NCBI GenBank assembly: GCA_041650175.1
Contig: JBAZLS010000019.1
Coordinates: forward strand, 1-19,465
Direction: 5' to 3'
Source: Minisyncoccus sp041650175
GTDB lineage: Bacteria; Patescibacteriota; Minisyncoccia; Minisyncoccales; Minisyncoccaceae
DNA: 19,465 nt
Part shown: positions 1 to 8,187 of the stretch, in pieces
Layout of the letters: each line of letters opens with the position of its first letter
Numbering within the stretch: position 1 is the stretch's first letter
Program-made: the position numbers and the translations under genes
The notes under the pieces: model-generated
What the model was told of the DNA's origin: nothing
The model's database searches: none
Seen by the model: the letters and a program-made list of their open reading frames with translations, nothing else

Positions 1-1
1 A

Positions 2-970
2 TACGGAACTAATACTTTCTGTTCTGTTGGAACAGAAACAACTACCCCATCTTTCCCAACAGTTGGAGGAAGTTCTTCTTGGGTTTGTAGGGAAAATGGA
101 GTTGATACTAACTGTAGTGCATCAAGAGTTGCTTCTTCCTGCATTAATGTATCTGGATTAAATTGTGCTGAAACATCTAGTGGAAGTGGAACTTATACAG
201 TTGACGTATACACACTAACCGGAAGTACCACAACATCAACTACGTGGACAACGTTAGCAAACATTCCTCAAATTGAATATCTTGTTGTTGCTGGCGGCGG
301 CGGAGGAGCTGGAGCGCGAAGTTCAACATATGATTGGGGCGGCGGAGGTGGCGGAGCCGGAGGATTATTAACAGGAACTTTAAATATTAGTTCTGGGACA
401 TCATATACTGTTGCCGTAGGTAAAGGTGGAGCTGGTGGTCCAGCTGGATTTAATCTTGGTGTTTCAGGAGAAAGTTCACAATTTGGAAGCATTTCAACTA
501 TTGGCGGCGGCGGCGGCGGAAAATCATATGGTGCTGGATTATCTGGTGGATCTGGCGGCGGCGGCGGCGGTGTTAATGGAGGTGGAGGTGCTGGAACCTC
601 TGGCCAAGGAAACACTGGAGGCAATGGTTCTGGTGGGTCTCCATATGCTGGTGGAGGCGGTGGTGGTGCCGGATCAGTAGGAACTTCATGGCCTACTGGT
701 GGTACTGGAGGAGCTGGTACTCAATCAAGTATAAGAGGGACTACTTCATATTACGCTGCTGGCGGCGGCGGAGGTGTTACAGGGACAAACACAATCCAAG
801 CCGGAGGATCAAGTATTGGAGGTTCTGGAGGAAATGGTTCCACTCATACAACAGCAGGATCTGCCAATACAGGATCTGGAGGCGGAGGTGCTGGGGTGGC
901 TAATTCTAGTGATAGTGAAGGATCTGCCGGAGGCTCAGGTATTGTTGTCATTCGATTTTTAACTCCATAA
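2..970 (+). CDS. Glycine-rich repeat surface protein, 3' part (5' end outside window)
   Basis: An uninterrupted frame enters from the left edge and ends with TAA at 968-970, giving 322 residues with no start codon in the window. The first ~60 residues are Ser/Thr-rich with six cysteines (motifs FCSVGT, SWVCRENG, NCSASR). After YTVDVYTLTGS, from about residue 95 (YLVVAGGGGGAG), runs a long glycine-rich domain of GGGGGAGG blocks separated by short segments such as ISSGTSYTVAVGKGGAGG, closing with GGSGIVVIRFLTP. This start-to-end pattern is that of the glycine-rich domain found in large exported or surface proteins of many bacteria and phage tails. The cysteines upstream fit an extracytoplasmic protein. 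The GGC/GGA codon runs make this the most GC-rich gene here and create long shadow frames on both strands. Partner and function are unknown. Confidence 0.85.
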   Translation, partial: YGTNTFCSVGTETTTPSFPTVGGSSSWVCRENGVDTNCSASRVASSCINVSGLNCAETSSGSGTYTVDVYTLTGSTTTSTTWTTLANIPQIEYLVVAGGGGGAGARSSTYDWGGGGGGAGGLLTGTLNISSGTSYTVAVGKGGAGGPAGFNLGVSGESSQFGSISTIGGGGGGKSYGAGLSGGSGGGGGGVNGGGGAGTSGQGNTGGNGSGGSPYAGGGGGGAGSVGTSWPTGGTGGAGTQSSIRGTTSYYAAGGGGGVTGTNTIQAGGSSIGGSGGNGSTHTTAGSANTGSGGGGAGVANSSDSEGSAGGSGIVVIRFLTP

Positions 971-992
971 TATCTGTATATATTTTTACTCC

Positions 993-1021
993 TTGCTTTT
1001 TATTAAAAAATAAACAATAAT
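993..1021 (+). promoter_or_regulatory. Possible sigma70-type promoter for rarA
   Basis: TTGCTT (993-998) and AATAAT (1016-1021) are separated by 17 bp. The predicted transcript would begin about nine bases before the rarA ATG, leaving almost no leader. The same TTGCT(T/A) -35 element recurs at 4630 and 17748. AT-rich background makes this tentative. Confidence 0.35.
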
Positions 1022-1036
1022 GTTGTAAAGAGTTTT

Positions 1037-2296
1037 ATGACATTATTTGATAATACTAAAAATAAGCCTTTATCTGATAGGCTAAGGCCAGAAACATTTG
1101 ATGATTTTTTAGGACAGACAACTATAATCGGAGAAGGAAAATTACTCAGGAAAGCCATTGAATCGGACAATCTTCCATCAATGATTTTTTGGGGACCTCC
1201 GGGAACTGGAAAAACAACTCTTGCAAGAATAATTGCCAAACAAACAAAATCAGATTTTGTAAAAACAAGTGCTGTTTCTATCGGTTTAAAAGACTTGAGG
1301 CTTATAATAGATAGAGCAAAAAGTAATCAATCGATAAATAAAAAAACAATTTTATTTATTGATGAAATTCATCGCTGGAACAAAACGCAACAAGATGCTT
1401 TATTGCCTCACTTAGAAAATGGATTAATTATTCTAATTGGCGCCACAACAGAAAACCCAAGTTTTGAAGTTAGAGGAGCTCTTCTTTCACGTTCTCGGGT
1501 TTTTGTTTTTGATCCATTGGATAAAGAAGATATTTGTGAAATACTAAAAAAGGCAATTAAGAACAAAGAAAAAGGATATGGAAATTATAAAGTAAAAATA
1601 ACAAAGGATTTATTGATGTTAATCGGAAATGTTGCAAATGGAGATGCTAGAACAGCATTAAATATATTAGAATACACAGTCTCTCCGAATATTGATATTG
1701 ATGATTTCAAGAAAGAAATAAAAATAACAAAAGACCTAATCAAAGAAGCTTTACAAAGAATAAATATTCTTTATGACAAGAACGGTGAAGAGCATTATAA
1801 TATAATTTCTGCTCTACACAAATCTCTCAGAGGGTCAGACGAAAACGCCGCCTTATACTGGTTAGCAAGAATGGTAGAATCAGGCGAAGACCCATTGTAC
1901 ATAGCAAGAAGATTGGTAAGATTTGCTAGTGAAGATGTCGGACTTGCAAATTCTCAAGCATTACAACAAGCAGTAGCAGGATATCAGGCATGCCATTTTA
2001 TCGGTTATCCAGAATGTAATGTTATTTTAGCGCAAGTCGTTGTGTATTTAGCAAAATGTAAAAAATCAAATGCTTTATATATAGCTTATAGTGATGCATC
2101 AAAGGACGTCCGAGAATTAGGCAATCTCCCAGTTCCACTTCACCTTAGGAATGCTCCGACCAAATTTATGAAAGATATCGGTTATGGCAAAGATTATAAA
2201 TATAGTCCAGAATATGGTTATAAAGAAAATCAGGAATATATGCCTGACAAATTAAAAGGAAAGAAATATATCAAATTTAAAAAAGAAGAAAATTAA
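1037..2296 (+). CDS. rarA: Replication-associated recombination protein A (RarA/MgsA) AAA+ ATPase
   Basis: The 419-residue product matches the RarA/MgsA/WRNIP1 clamp-loader-like AAA+ family, which acts at stalled forks and single-stranded gaps. Visible in order: an N-terminal segment PLSDRLRPETFDDFLGQ typical of the family; Walker A GPPGTGKT at residues 53-60; Walker B ILFIDE at 105-110 followed by IHRWNK (usually IHRFNK); sensor 1 GATTENPSF around 135-143; and an arginine-finger region LLSRSRVF around 149-156. The C-terminal half contains LHKSLRGSDENAALYWLARM and ASEDVGLANSQAL, the conserved MgsA tetramerisation-type region. Length is close to the ~440 usual for the family. There is no obvious Shine-Dalgarno site; the ATG is the first in frame and matches the family N-terminus. 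It is separated from obg by a repeat-containing gap. Confidence 0.95.
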   Translation: MTLFDNTKNKPLSDRLRPETFDDFLGQTTIIGEGKLLRKAIESDNLPSMIFWGPPGTGKTTLARIIAKQTKSDFVKTSAVSIGLKDLRLIIDRAKSNQSINKKTILFIDEIHRWNKTQQDALLPHLENGLIILIGATTENPSFEVRGALLSRSRVFVFDPLDKEDICEILKKAIKNKEKGYGNYKVKITKDLLMLIGNVANGDARTALNILEYTVSPNIDIDDFKKEIKITKDLIKEALQRINILYDKNGEEHYNIISALHKSLRGSDENAALYWLARMVESGEDPLYIARRLVRFASEDVGLANSQALQQAVAGYQACHFIGYPECNVILAQVVVYLAKCKKSNALYIAYSDASKDVRELGNLPVPLHLRNAPTKFMKDIGYGKDYKYSPEYGYKENQEYMPDKLKGKKYIKFKKEEN

Positions 2297-2328
2297 TCCA
2301 ATTTTACTATTTTAAAAGTAGTTCGCTT

Positions 2329-2366
2329 GTCATTGCGAGTCCGCCATCTGGCGAACGAAGCAATCT
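2329..2366 (+). repeat. Dispersed palindromic repeat, G type (GTCATTGCG...GCAATCT)
   Basis: ATTGC near the 5' end pairs with GCAAT near the 3' end, and an inner hairpin CGCC-ATCT-GGCG fills the middle. The element lies in the rarA-obg gap. It belongs to the repeat superfamily also found at 8087, 8127, 9313, 10443, 13834-13990 and 18192-18544, in the same orientation. Confidence 0.75.
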
Positions 2367-2386
2367 ATTAATTAAATACGAAAAAT

Positions 2387-3412
2387 ATGTTAATCGACGA
2401 CGTTACAATTAGAATAAAGGCAGGTAATGGAGGAGCAGGAGCTGTTGCATTCAATAAGGTTGTATGCAGTCTTGGTCCTACGGGAGGAGCTGGCGGAAGA
2501 GGCGGGAGTATTTTTGTTATTGGTGTTTCAGAGTTAGATGCTTTAAAACAATTCAGATTCAGAAAAGTTCTTGAAGCAGAAAATGGTGAAAATGGAAAGG
2601 GGCAATTTGTTGATGGTACTAGTGGAAAAGATATAACGATTAAATTTCCAATCGGGACAATTATTCATAACCTGACTACGAATATCGATATAGAAATAAC
2701 AACTATTGGAGAAAAAATTTTAATTGCCAAGGGAGGAAAAGGTGGAAAAGGAAATTTCTTTTTCCGCTCATCAAGGAATACTACTCCAATGGAATCTCAA
2801 CCAGGAATGCCAGGAGAAGAATTTGAATTAAGGCTAGAATTAAAAATGATGGCTGACATTGGTTTTGTTGGTTTGCCTAATGTAGGAAAATCAAGCTTGC
2901 TCAAAGAATTGACTAATGCTGATCCAAAAGTAGCAAACTATCCTTTTACTACTTTAGAACCAAGCCTTGGGGTTTATTATGACCTTATTTTAGCTGATAT
3001 CCCAGGACTTATTGAAGGTGCATCATCGGGAAAAGGCTTGGGTATAAAATTTCTTCGTCACGTCGAAAGGACAAAAATATTATTTCATTTTATTACTTCT
3101 GATTCTCCCACTCCTGTATCAGATTATAAGATTATCAGGAAAGAATTAGGAAAATATAATAAGGCTTTACTAGAAAAGGATGAATATATATTTTTGAGCA
3201 AGAGCGATATGGCAGATAAGAAAGAAATAGATAAAAAAATTAAAGCTCTTAGCAAATACAACAAAAAAATAAAAGCATTTTCAATATATGATTACGATGC
3301 CATGGAAGAGCTTAAAAAAGTATTAAATAAGATTGGCGATGAAAAAATGAATACCAAAAAAAGAGAAGAAGCAGTAAAAAAGAAAAAAGAAAAAGATAAA
3401 GAAAAAGAATAA
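2387..3412 (+). CDS. obg: Obg family GTPase (ribosome assembly / stress GTPase)
   Basis: The 341-residue protein has the two-domain Obg layout. Residues 1-155 are the glycine-rich OBG fold (KAGNGGAGAVAF at 11-22, TGGAGGRGGS at 32-41, AKGGKGGKGN at 114-123). The G domain follows: G1 GLPNVGKSS at 162-170, G2 PFTTLEP around 186-192 and G3 DIPGL at 204-208. G4 appears as SKSD at 271-274 where NKxD is usual, and G5 is a weak SIYD near 299. The C-terminus is a short lysine-rich tail (~320-341) with no OCT domain. Obg proteins bind the large ribosomal subunit and are normally essential. The ATG at 2387 gives the family N-terminus; no Shine-Dalgarno site is apparent. A repeat at 2329 sits just upstream. 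Confidence 0.95.
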   Translation: MLIDDVTIRIKAGNGGAGAVAFNKVVCSLGPTGGAGGRGGSIFVIGVSELDALKQFRFRKVLEAENGENGKGQFVDGTSGKDITIKFPIGTIIHNLTTNIDIEITTIGEKILIAKGGKGGKGNFFFRSSRNTTPMESQPGMPGEEFELRLELKMMADIGFVGLPNVGKSSLLKELTNADPKVANYPFTTLEPSLGVYYDLILADIPGLIEGASSGKGLGIKFLRHVERTKILFHFITSDSPTPVSDYKIIRKELGKYNKALLEKDEYIFLSKSDMADKKEIDKKIKALSKYNKKIKAFSIYDYDAMEELKKVLNKIGDEKMNTKKREEAVKKKKEKDKEKE

Positions 3413-3453
3413 ACACTCAAAGACTTGCGAAAACAAGTTTTTATGTCAGCCTT

Positions 3454-3502
3454 GGAGGCTGAGCCTCGACCGAGGCTGAACCTCGACCAAGGCTGAGCCT
3501 CC
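3454..3502 (+). repeat. 17-bp tandem palindromic repeat (three units)
   Basis: Three near-identical units, GAGGCTGAGCCTCGACC, GAGGCTGAACCTCGACC and a truncated AAGGCTGAGCCTCC, follow one another in the gap between obg and purC. Each unit is itself a near-perfect palindrome (GAGGCT/AGCCTC around one base), and the outer ends also pair. It is GC-rich within an AT-rich gap and unrelated in sequence to the GTCATT repeats. It could act as a transcript-end structure, but no T-tract follows. Confidence 0.7.
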
Positions 3503-3527
3503 AATCTTCTATAATCATATTTTACTC

Positions 3528-3556
3528 TTTACATTTATTTAATAAATAGTTATATA
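3528..3556 (+). promoter_or_regulatory. Possible promoter for purC
   Basis: TTTACA (3528-3533) and TATATA (3551-3556) are spaced by 17 bp. They would give a leader of about 55 nt before the purC ATG at 3619. Confidence 0.35.
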
Positions 3557-3618
3557 TAAGTTACTTTTGCTCCTTAACATTATTAGTGTTTTGTAGTAAA
3601 AGAAGGAGAGTATTAAAA

Positions 3619-4542
3619 ATGGTTATATGTACTTTAGAAAAAATAGGAAGTGGAAAGGTTAGGGATATTTATGCAGTTACTCCTAATGTCCCCATAGCTT
3701 CATCCGAATTGATAGGCTTCGTTGCTACCGACAGAGTTTCTGTTAACGATAATATTGTCGGTGAAATTCCAGGAAGGGGGCGATTACTAAATTTGATTTC
3801 AAATTTCTGGAAAAAGAAAATTTCTCGCTATGGTATAATTGATAACGATTTATTTCCGAATATTGAAGTTGGAGGAATCAAAGACGATATTTCTATTGTA
3901 AAAAAAGCAATACCGATTCCAATTGAATTGATCGTGAGAAATATTCTCACAGGAAGCATATATAACGAATATCAAAGAAATGACAGCAAAACTGGAAAAT
4001 ACCTAGATATTGAATTACCAGCAGGGTTGAAAGAATGGGATTTCTTGCCAAAAGTATCAATAACTCCTACTACAAAAGCGGCTTTAGGAAAAAAAGATGA
4101 GCCAATTTGCTACAAAAACGTTGTTGATATAATCAATACGCTGATTATCGAAAATAAAAGTTTTTTTGGAAATACAATCCATGATATACCAGAAGATTAT
4201 GCCGAAATGATTTATTCTGTTAGTCTTCAGATTTTCGATCTTGCCAATCAAGATTTACAAAAGAGAGGTATTATTTTAGTTGATACTAAATTTGAGTTTG
4301 GATTTATAAGAACCGAATTGGGGATTCGACTCATACTGATTGATGAAGTACTAACGCCGGATTCGTCACGCTTTATTCTTGAAAAAGAATATAACAACGG
4401 AATTATCAGTCATTTGAGTAAGCAAACTTTAAGAAATTGGATTTTAAAAAATCCTGGACAGTCCTTATCAGAAGAAATCAAAAAAATAGTATATCAAGAA
4501 TATTATTCTATATATGAAAGGATAGTTAAAATTCCTTCATAA
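3619..4542 (+). CDS. purC: Phosphoribosylaminoimidazole-succinocarboxamide synthase (SAICAR synthetase)
   Basis: PurC condenses CAIR with aspartate using ATP in de novo purine synthesis. The 307-residue product shows the family signatures: GSGKVRDIY near the N-terminus (ATP-binding lobe), ATDRVSVND, EIPGRG, then VRNILTGSIYNEYQ, LPAGLKEWDFLPKVSITPTTKA (substrate pocket) and LVDTKFEFGF with LIDEVLTPDSSRF near the C-terminus. The frame is open upstream to 3586, but ATG 3619 is preferred because AAGGAG lies ten bases upstream at 3603-3608, one of the few clear ribosome sites in the window, and because the family N-terminus begins there. No other purine gene is nearby, so it is an orphan in this window; an intrinsic terminator follows. 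It may serve salvage of an intermediate or belong to a scattered pathway. Confidence 0.93.
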   Translation: MVICTLEKIGSGKVRDIYAVTPNVPIASSELIGFVATDRVSVNDNIVGEIPGRGRLLNLISNFWKKKISRYGIIDNDLFPNIEVGGIKDDISIVKKAIPIPIELIVRNILTGSIYNEYQRNDSKTGKYLDIELPAGLKEWDFLPKVSITPTTKAALGKKDEPICYKNVVDIINTLIIENKSFFGNTIHDIPEDYAEMIYSVSLQIFDLANQDLQKRGIILVDTKFEFGFIRTELGIRLILIDEVLTPDSSRFILEKEYNNGIISHLSKQTLRNWILKNPGQSLSEEIKKIVYQEYYSIYERIVKIPS

Positions 4543-4564
4543 TAATTTCAATAAGATAAATATT

Positions 4565-4597
4565 TCCCGTCATAATTTTTAAAACGGGATTTTTTAT
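4565..4597 (+). terminator. Intrinsic terminator after purC
   Basis: TCCCGT (4565-4570) pairs with ACGGGA (4584-4589), followed directly by a run of T's. Confidence 0.8.
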
Positions 4598-4629
4598 TTG
4601 CTTTTTATAAAAACCTAATAATTATTAAT

Positions 4630-4657
4630 TTGCTTTTTTAAAGTAACGTGATAAAAT
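4630..4657 (+). promoter_or_regulatory. Possible promoter for the 4725 gene
   Basis: TTGCTT (4630-4635) and TAAAAT (4652-4657) are spaced by 16 bp, downstream of the purC terminator. The leader would be about 60 nt and very AT-rich, with no ribosome site. Confidence 0.4.
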
Positions 4658-4724
4658 AATTCTAACAAGAAAATATTTTTATTATAAAAATATTCTTTAT
4701 TATTTAAATAAATATATAAATAAA

Positions 4725-6740
4725 ATGATAACTAAAGAATTACTCGATTATATAGCCTATCAATTAGATCATGGAGTATCTTGGGAAGGGGTACGAAGAG
4801 ATTTATCTAGTAGCGGATGGGCAATTAATGTATTAGATGATGCTTATTCGCAAATAATAGCAAAGAAAAAAGAAGCTAGTGCGGCTCAAGTTCCAAGTGC
4901 ATTAATAGAAGTATCTCCAAAAGTAGAAAACCTTTCAGCAAATCCCGAGCAATCAAGAATTAATAATCCTGAAAAAGATTTGGTGTCAAATTCTGCAACA
5001 TCAAATAATTCTTTTATTAAAAAGAATCCTTTATTATCAGGAGAAAACGGTATTTCTGTGCCAGGAATTCCTAAACAGGAAGAATCTAATAAAAAAGGAA
5101 AGTTTATTGGATTAATTATAGCAGCAATTATTATTCTAGTGCTTATTAGCGGTAGCGCTTTTGCCTATTTTAGTTATATCTATTCAGACAATGTCATACA
5201 AAAGATTTTTACAAATTCTCAAACAATAGAATCGGGAGAATTTACAGGACAGATTGCATTTGAATATTCACCATCTGAGAATGTCAAGCAAGAAATTTCA
5301 AATTCAACCGATATTCCTATTGGAATCAACACTATAAAAGGAGAGCTTGATATTAGCGGTAAATACAACTTTAAGGATGCAAACAATATTAAAATGGATC
5401 TTACCGTAAAAGTTGATTCAAAAACTGAAAATGATGCCAAATATGAATTAAATTCAGAATGGAAAGTAATCGATAATAATTTTTACGGAAAACTCAATAA
5501 TCTTGTAGTCCCGCAAGAGCTTGACCAATATGTTTCACCTACAAAATCATTAATACTTTCAAAGTGGATAAAGCTTAACAATTCAAACCAGGAAGGAGAA
5601 AACATTTCAACTACATTGGTTAATATCAGGAAAGAAATCCAAAAAAATTCAAATGAATTGAATAAAAACCTTGCAAAAGCAGTAAATCTTCAATTCCAAG
5701 GATTTGAAACTTATGATAATGCTCTTTGTTCAAAATTCAAAGTAGTATTTGATAAACAAAAAACAAAAGATTTATTAATCAGTCTAGCTAAAGATAACGG
5801 TTCAACTGATGAGGAGATAAACGCAAACCTTAAAGACTATGACAAGACATACGAAGAATTTATTAAAAGCACCAATATAAATATTACAGTTGGAGTTTTT
5901 GACTCATTGATTCACAAGGCTTCATTTGAATTTATTGGATCTACAGAACAAGGTTCGGGTTCGCTAAATATTAATATTTCATCAAAAAAAGAAAACACAG
6001 ATGTTAAAGTTGAAAATGTAAAAGAATCAACTGATTTAGAAAAAATATTTGGAGAACTGGTATCAGCAACAACAGCTTTAAATCAAACGATAGATGATTC
6101 AATAAAAACAGCTATGACCGAAGCAAAAGATATCGCAGAAACTTACAAATCACTTAAGGATACTTATATCAATTTTGATACATCCATTAATGGTGAAAAA
6201 TTGATTAAAGAAAATATCAATTCATGGGGAGGGAATGCAGTAACAATATTTACCTCAAAAGAAAAATATTGCATAAGCAAGGATTTAATCAACGCAATCG
6301 GAACATCTTGGTGCCTTGATTCAAGTAATTTTATTGGGAATGGGACTTGTGATAAAACAAAAATAGCTTGTATTTCAGCAAGTACTTCAACTGATTCTAC
6401 TCAAATAGTTACTCCTACCGGCACGATCACACCGACAATTATAGTACCAACAACAGAAAAATCAGAAATACAGGAATTGATTGATTCTTTAGGCTCATCA
6501 TTGCAAACATATAATACTGCAAAGGGAACATATTTAGGATATATCAGTTCTGCTGATGGAATAAAGGCAGTCAAAAAAATAAATGAGCAAGAGGGGGATG
6601 CATTAGTAGTAGCCACTTCAAAAGCTAAATTCTGCCTTATGAAAAAAATTAACGACGAACCAACCTATTATTGCGTTGATAGTACGGGTTATTCAGGAAA
6701 ATCAAACAGTTGTGCCAGCAAAAATATTTCTTGTGAATAA
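4725..6740 (+). CDS. Single-pass membrane protein with large extracytoplasmic region and duplicated four-Cys C-terminal module
   Basis: I do not recognise a named family for the whole 671-residue protein. Residues 1-48 form a small helical cytoplasmic domain (LLDYIAYQLDHGVSWEGVRRDL). A Ser/Asn-rich linker reaches a single membrane helix at about 127-152 (FIGLIIAAIIILVLISGS). The region from ~160 to 440 is β-rich and lipoprotein-like (GEFTGQIAF, GELDISGKYNF, INITVGVFDSL), followed by a helical stretch. The C-terminus carries two related modules at ~474-549 and ~596-670, each with four cysteines in similar spacing (KYCIS...WCLDSS...TCDKTKIAC versus KFCLM...YCVDST...SCASKNISC), joined by a Thr/Pro-rich linker. 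The YCVDSTG motif recalls the C-terminal region of type IV pilin-like proteins. Type II topology (C-terminus outside) is inferred. It forms its own unit between two terminators. Confidence 0.8.
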   Translation: MITKELLDYIAYQLDHGVSWEGVRRDLSSSGWAINVLDDAYSQIIAKKKEASAAQVPSALIEVSPKVENLSANPEQSRINNPEKDLVSNSATSNNSFIKKNPLLSGENGISVPGIPKQEESNKKGKFIGLIIAAIIILVLISGSAFAYFSYIYSDNVIQKIFTNSQTIESGEFTGQIAFEYSPSENVKQEISNSTDIPIGINTIKGELDISGKYNFKDANNIKMDLTVKVDSKTENDAKYELNSEWKVIDNNFYGKLNNLVVPQELDQYVSPTKSLILSKWIKLNNSNQEGENISTTLVNIRKEIQKNSNELNKNLAKAVNLQFQGFETYDNALCSKFKVVFDKQKTKDLLISLAKDNGSTDEEINANLKDYDKTYEEFIKSTNINITVGVFDSLIHKASFEFIGSTEQGSGSLNINISSKKENTDVKVENVKESTDLEKIFGELVSATTALNQTIDDSIKTAMTEAKDIAETYKSLKDTYINFDTSINGEKLIKENINSWGGNAVTIFTSKEKYCISKDLINAIGTSWCLDSSNFIGNGTCDKTKIACISASTSTDSTQIVTPTGTITPTIIVPTTEKSEIQELIDSLGSSLQTYNTAKGTYLGYISSADGIKAVKKINEQEGDALVVATSKAKFCLMKKINDEPTYYCVDSTGYSGKSNSCASKNISCE

Positions 6741-6759
6741 AATATTTAATTAAAGAATG

Positions 6760-6787
6760 AAAAATCCCTGCTAAGACAGGGATTTTT
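6760..6787 (+). terminator. Intrinsic terminator after the 4725 gene
   Basis: AAAAATCCCTG (6760-6770) pairs perfectly with CAGGGATTTTT (6777-6787) around a six-base loop. The T-run forms part of the stem. Confidence 0.85.
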
Positions 6788-6824
6788 CTTTAAAAAATGC
6801 TCAATCTGTGCTAAATTGTATACA

Positions 6825-8036
6825 ATGAAAACTAATTTCAAGAAACCAGAGCTAATGTCTCCTATCAAGAATTGGGCAAGCCTTGAGGCTTGCAAGAAAT
6901 ACTGCGATGCAGTTTATTTTGGTGTTGAAGACTTAAATTTAAGGGCTAAGTCAGACGCTATTAAAATTTTTGAAATGAAGTCATTTGCAGAAGAATGCCA
7001 TAAAAACAAAATAAAGGCATATCTTACGATTAATTCAGTAATATATGATGTTGATATCAAAAGAGCAGAAAAACTTGTAGAGAAGGCTAAAATTTCGGGA
7101 ATAGACGCAGTCATTATTTGGGATCCAGCTGTTATTGAAATAGCAAGAAAATGGAAGATGCCTTTTATTATTTCAACTCAGGCAAATGTCAGCAATATAG
7201 ATACCATAAAATTTTATAAAAACTTAGGCGCTCAAAGAGTTGTCCTTGCGAGGGAATTATCGCTAGAACAGATTCGTAAGATTAAGAGAGAAATTAAAAA
7301 TATAGAAATAGAAATATTTGTTCACGGAGCGATGTGCGTTGCAATTTCAGGCAGGTGTATTTTATCATCATATCTATTTGGAAAATCATCAAATTGCGGT
7401 TCTTGCGCTCAGCCCTGCCGAAAGGAATGGTTTTTAACTGATGAAAATGGAAATAGCTTTGCAACCGAAGGAAAATATTTTTTAAATGCTAAGGACTTAT
7501 GTATGATTGAATTTATTCCTGAGCTCATTGAATCAGGAGTGGACTCTTTTAAAATTGAAGGAAGACGCAGGGATCCAAAATATATCGAAACAACAGCGAG
7601 ATGCTATCGAGAAGCAATAGATTCATATTTTGATAAGACGTTTAGTGATGAAAAAGTTAAAAAATGGAAAAAAGAATTAATTAATGTTTACAATAGAGGA
7701 TTTTCAACAGGTTTCTATTTTGGCGAGCCGGGAAAAGAAGGCATTAGTTATAATCAAGCCGATAATATTTCTAGATATAAAAAAGAATTAGTTGGAAATA
7801 TAAAACACTGCTATCCAAAAGCAGGAGCTATTTCATTAGAATTAAAACATATTGGAATAAAAATTGGTGATAAGATTATTATCGAAGGAGCAAAAACATT
7901 TATAGAGCAAGAAATATCTTCAATAGAGGTAGAAAATAAAAAGGTTAAAAAAGCTCTCAAAGGACAAGAAGTAGCAATTTTAATCAACGGAACTGCTGCT
8001 AACGGAGATAAAGTTTTTATAATTAAAAAACGCTAA
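6825..8036 (+). CDS. Peptidase U32 family protein (TrhP/RlhA-like RNA hydroxylation factor)
   Basis: The 403-residue protein is a clear U32-family member. Characterised bacterial relatives (TrhP/YegQ and RlhA) support 5-hydroxylation of a pyrimidine in tRNA position 34 or 23S rRNA, so RNA modification is a likelier role than proteolysis. Visible: PELMSPIKNWASLEACKKYCDAVYFG at the N-terminus, then the signature around residues 167-199, HGAMCVAISGRC ... NCGSCAQPCR. Its cysteines 171, 178, 194 and 198 match the conserved metal/Fe-S cysteine set, and KIEGRRR.PKYIETTARCYREA follows. A TTG at 6816 is in frame, but ATG 6825 is preferred. The start lies within the palindrome TTGTATACAA (6816-6825), possibly by chance. 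There is no clear ribosome site. Which RNA it modifies cannot be told from the sequence. Confidence 0.9.
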   Translation: MKTNFKKPELMSPIKNWASLEACKKYCDAVYFGVEDLNLRAKSDAIKIFEMKSFAEECHKNKIKAYLTINSVIYDVDIKRAEKLVEKAKISGIDAVIIWDPAVIEIARKWKMPFIISTQANVSNIDTIKFYKNLGAQRVVLARELSLEQIRKIKREIKNIEIEIFVHGAMCVAISGRCILSSYLFGKSSNCGSCAQPCRKEWFLTDENGNSFATEGKYFLNAKDLCMIEFIPELIESGVDSFKIEGRRRDPKYIETTARCYREAIDSYFDKTFSDEKVKKWKKELINVYNRGFSTGFYFGEPGKEGISYNQADNISRYKKELVGNIKHCYPKAGAISLELKHIGIKIGDKIIIEGAKTFIEQEISSIEVENKKVKKALKGQEVAILINGTAANGDKVFIIKKR

Positions 8037-8086
8037 AATTTGTTTTCCATTCCAGTATCCTTGTCTATCTTTTCAACACCCTACTC

Positions 8087-8160
8087 GTCATTGCGAGGAG
8101 AGAAGTGACGAAGCAATCTATTCATTGTCATTGCGAGGAATGGAATGACGAAGCAATCTA
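8087..8160 (+). repeat. Two tandem G-type dispersed repeats
   Basis: Copies at 8087-8120 and 8127-8160 follow one another with 40-bp periodicity. Each begins GTCATTGCGAGGA and ends GACGAAGCAATCTATT. ATTGC pairs with GCAAT; in the second copy GTCATT can alternatively pair with the internal AATGAC. Just upstream (8047-8070) lies a half copy of the CC type (CATTCCAGTATCCTTGTCT). Confidence 0.8.
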
Positions 8161-8187
8161 TTTGTTAAATTTTGAGTTTATAAATAT

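Noticed and set aside
268..962. Several open frames on both strands (proline-rich on minus, Val/Leu/Ala-rich on plus)
   Set aside because: They are shadows of the GGN-codon glycine-rich gene whose frame runs from the window edge to 970.
3586..3618. Upstream start for PurC
   Set aside because: The AAGGAG ribosome site lies inside this extension and serves ATG 3619.
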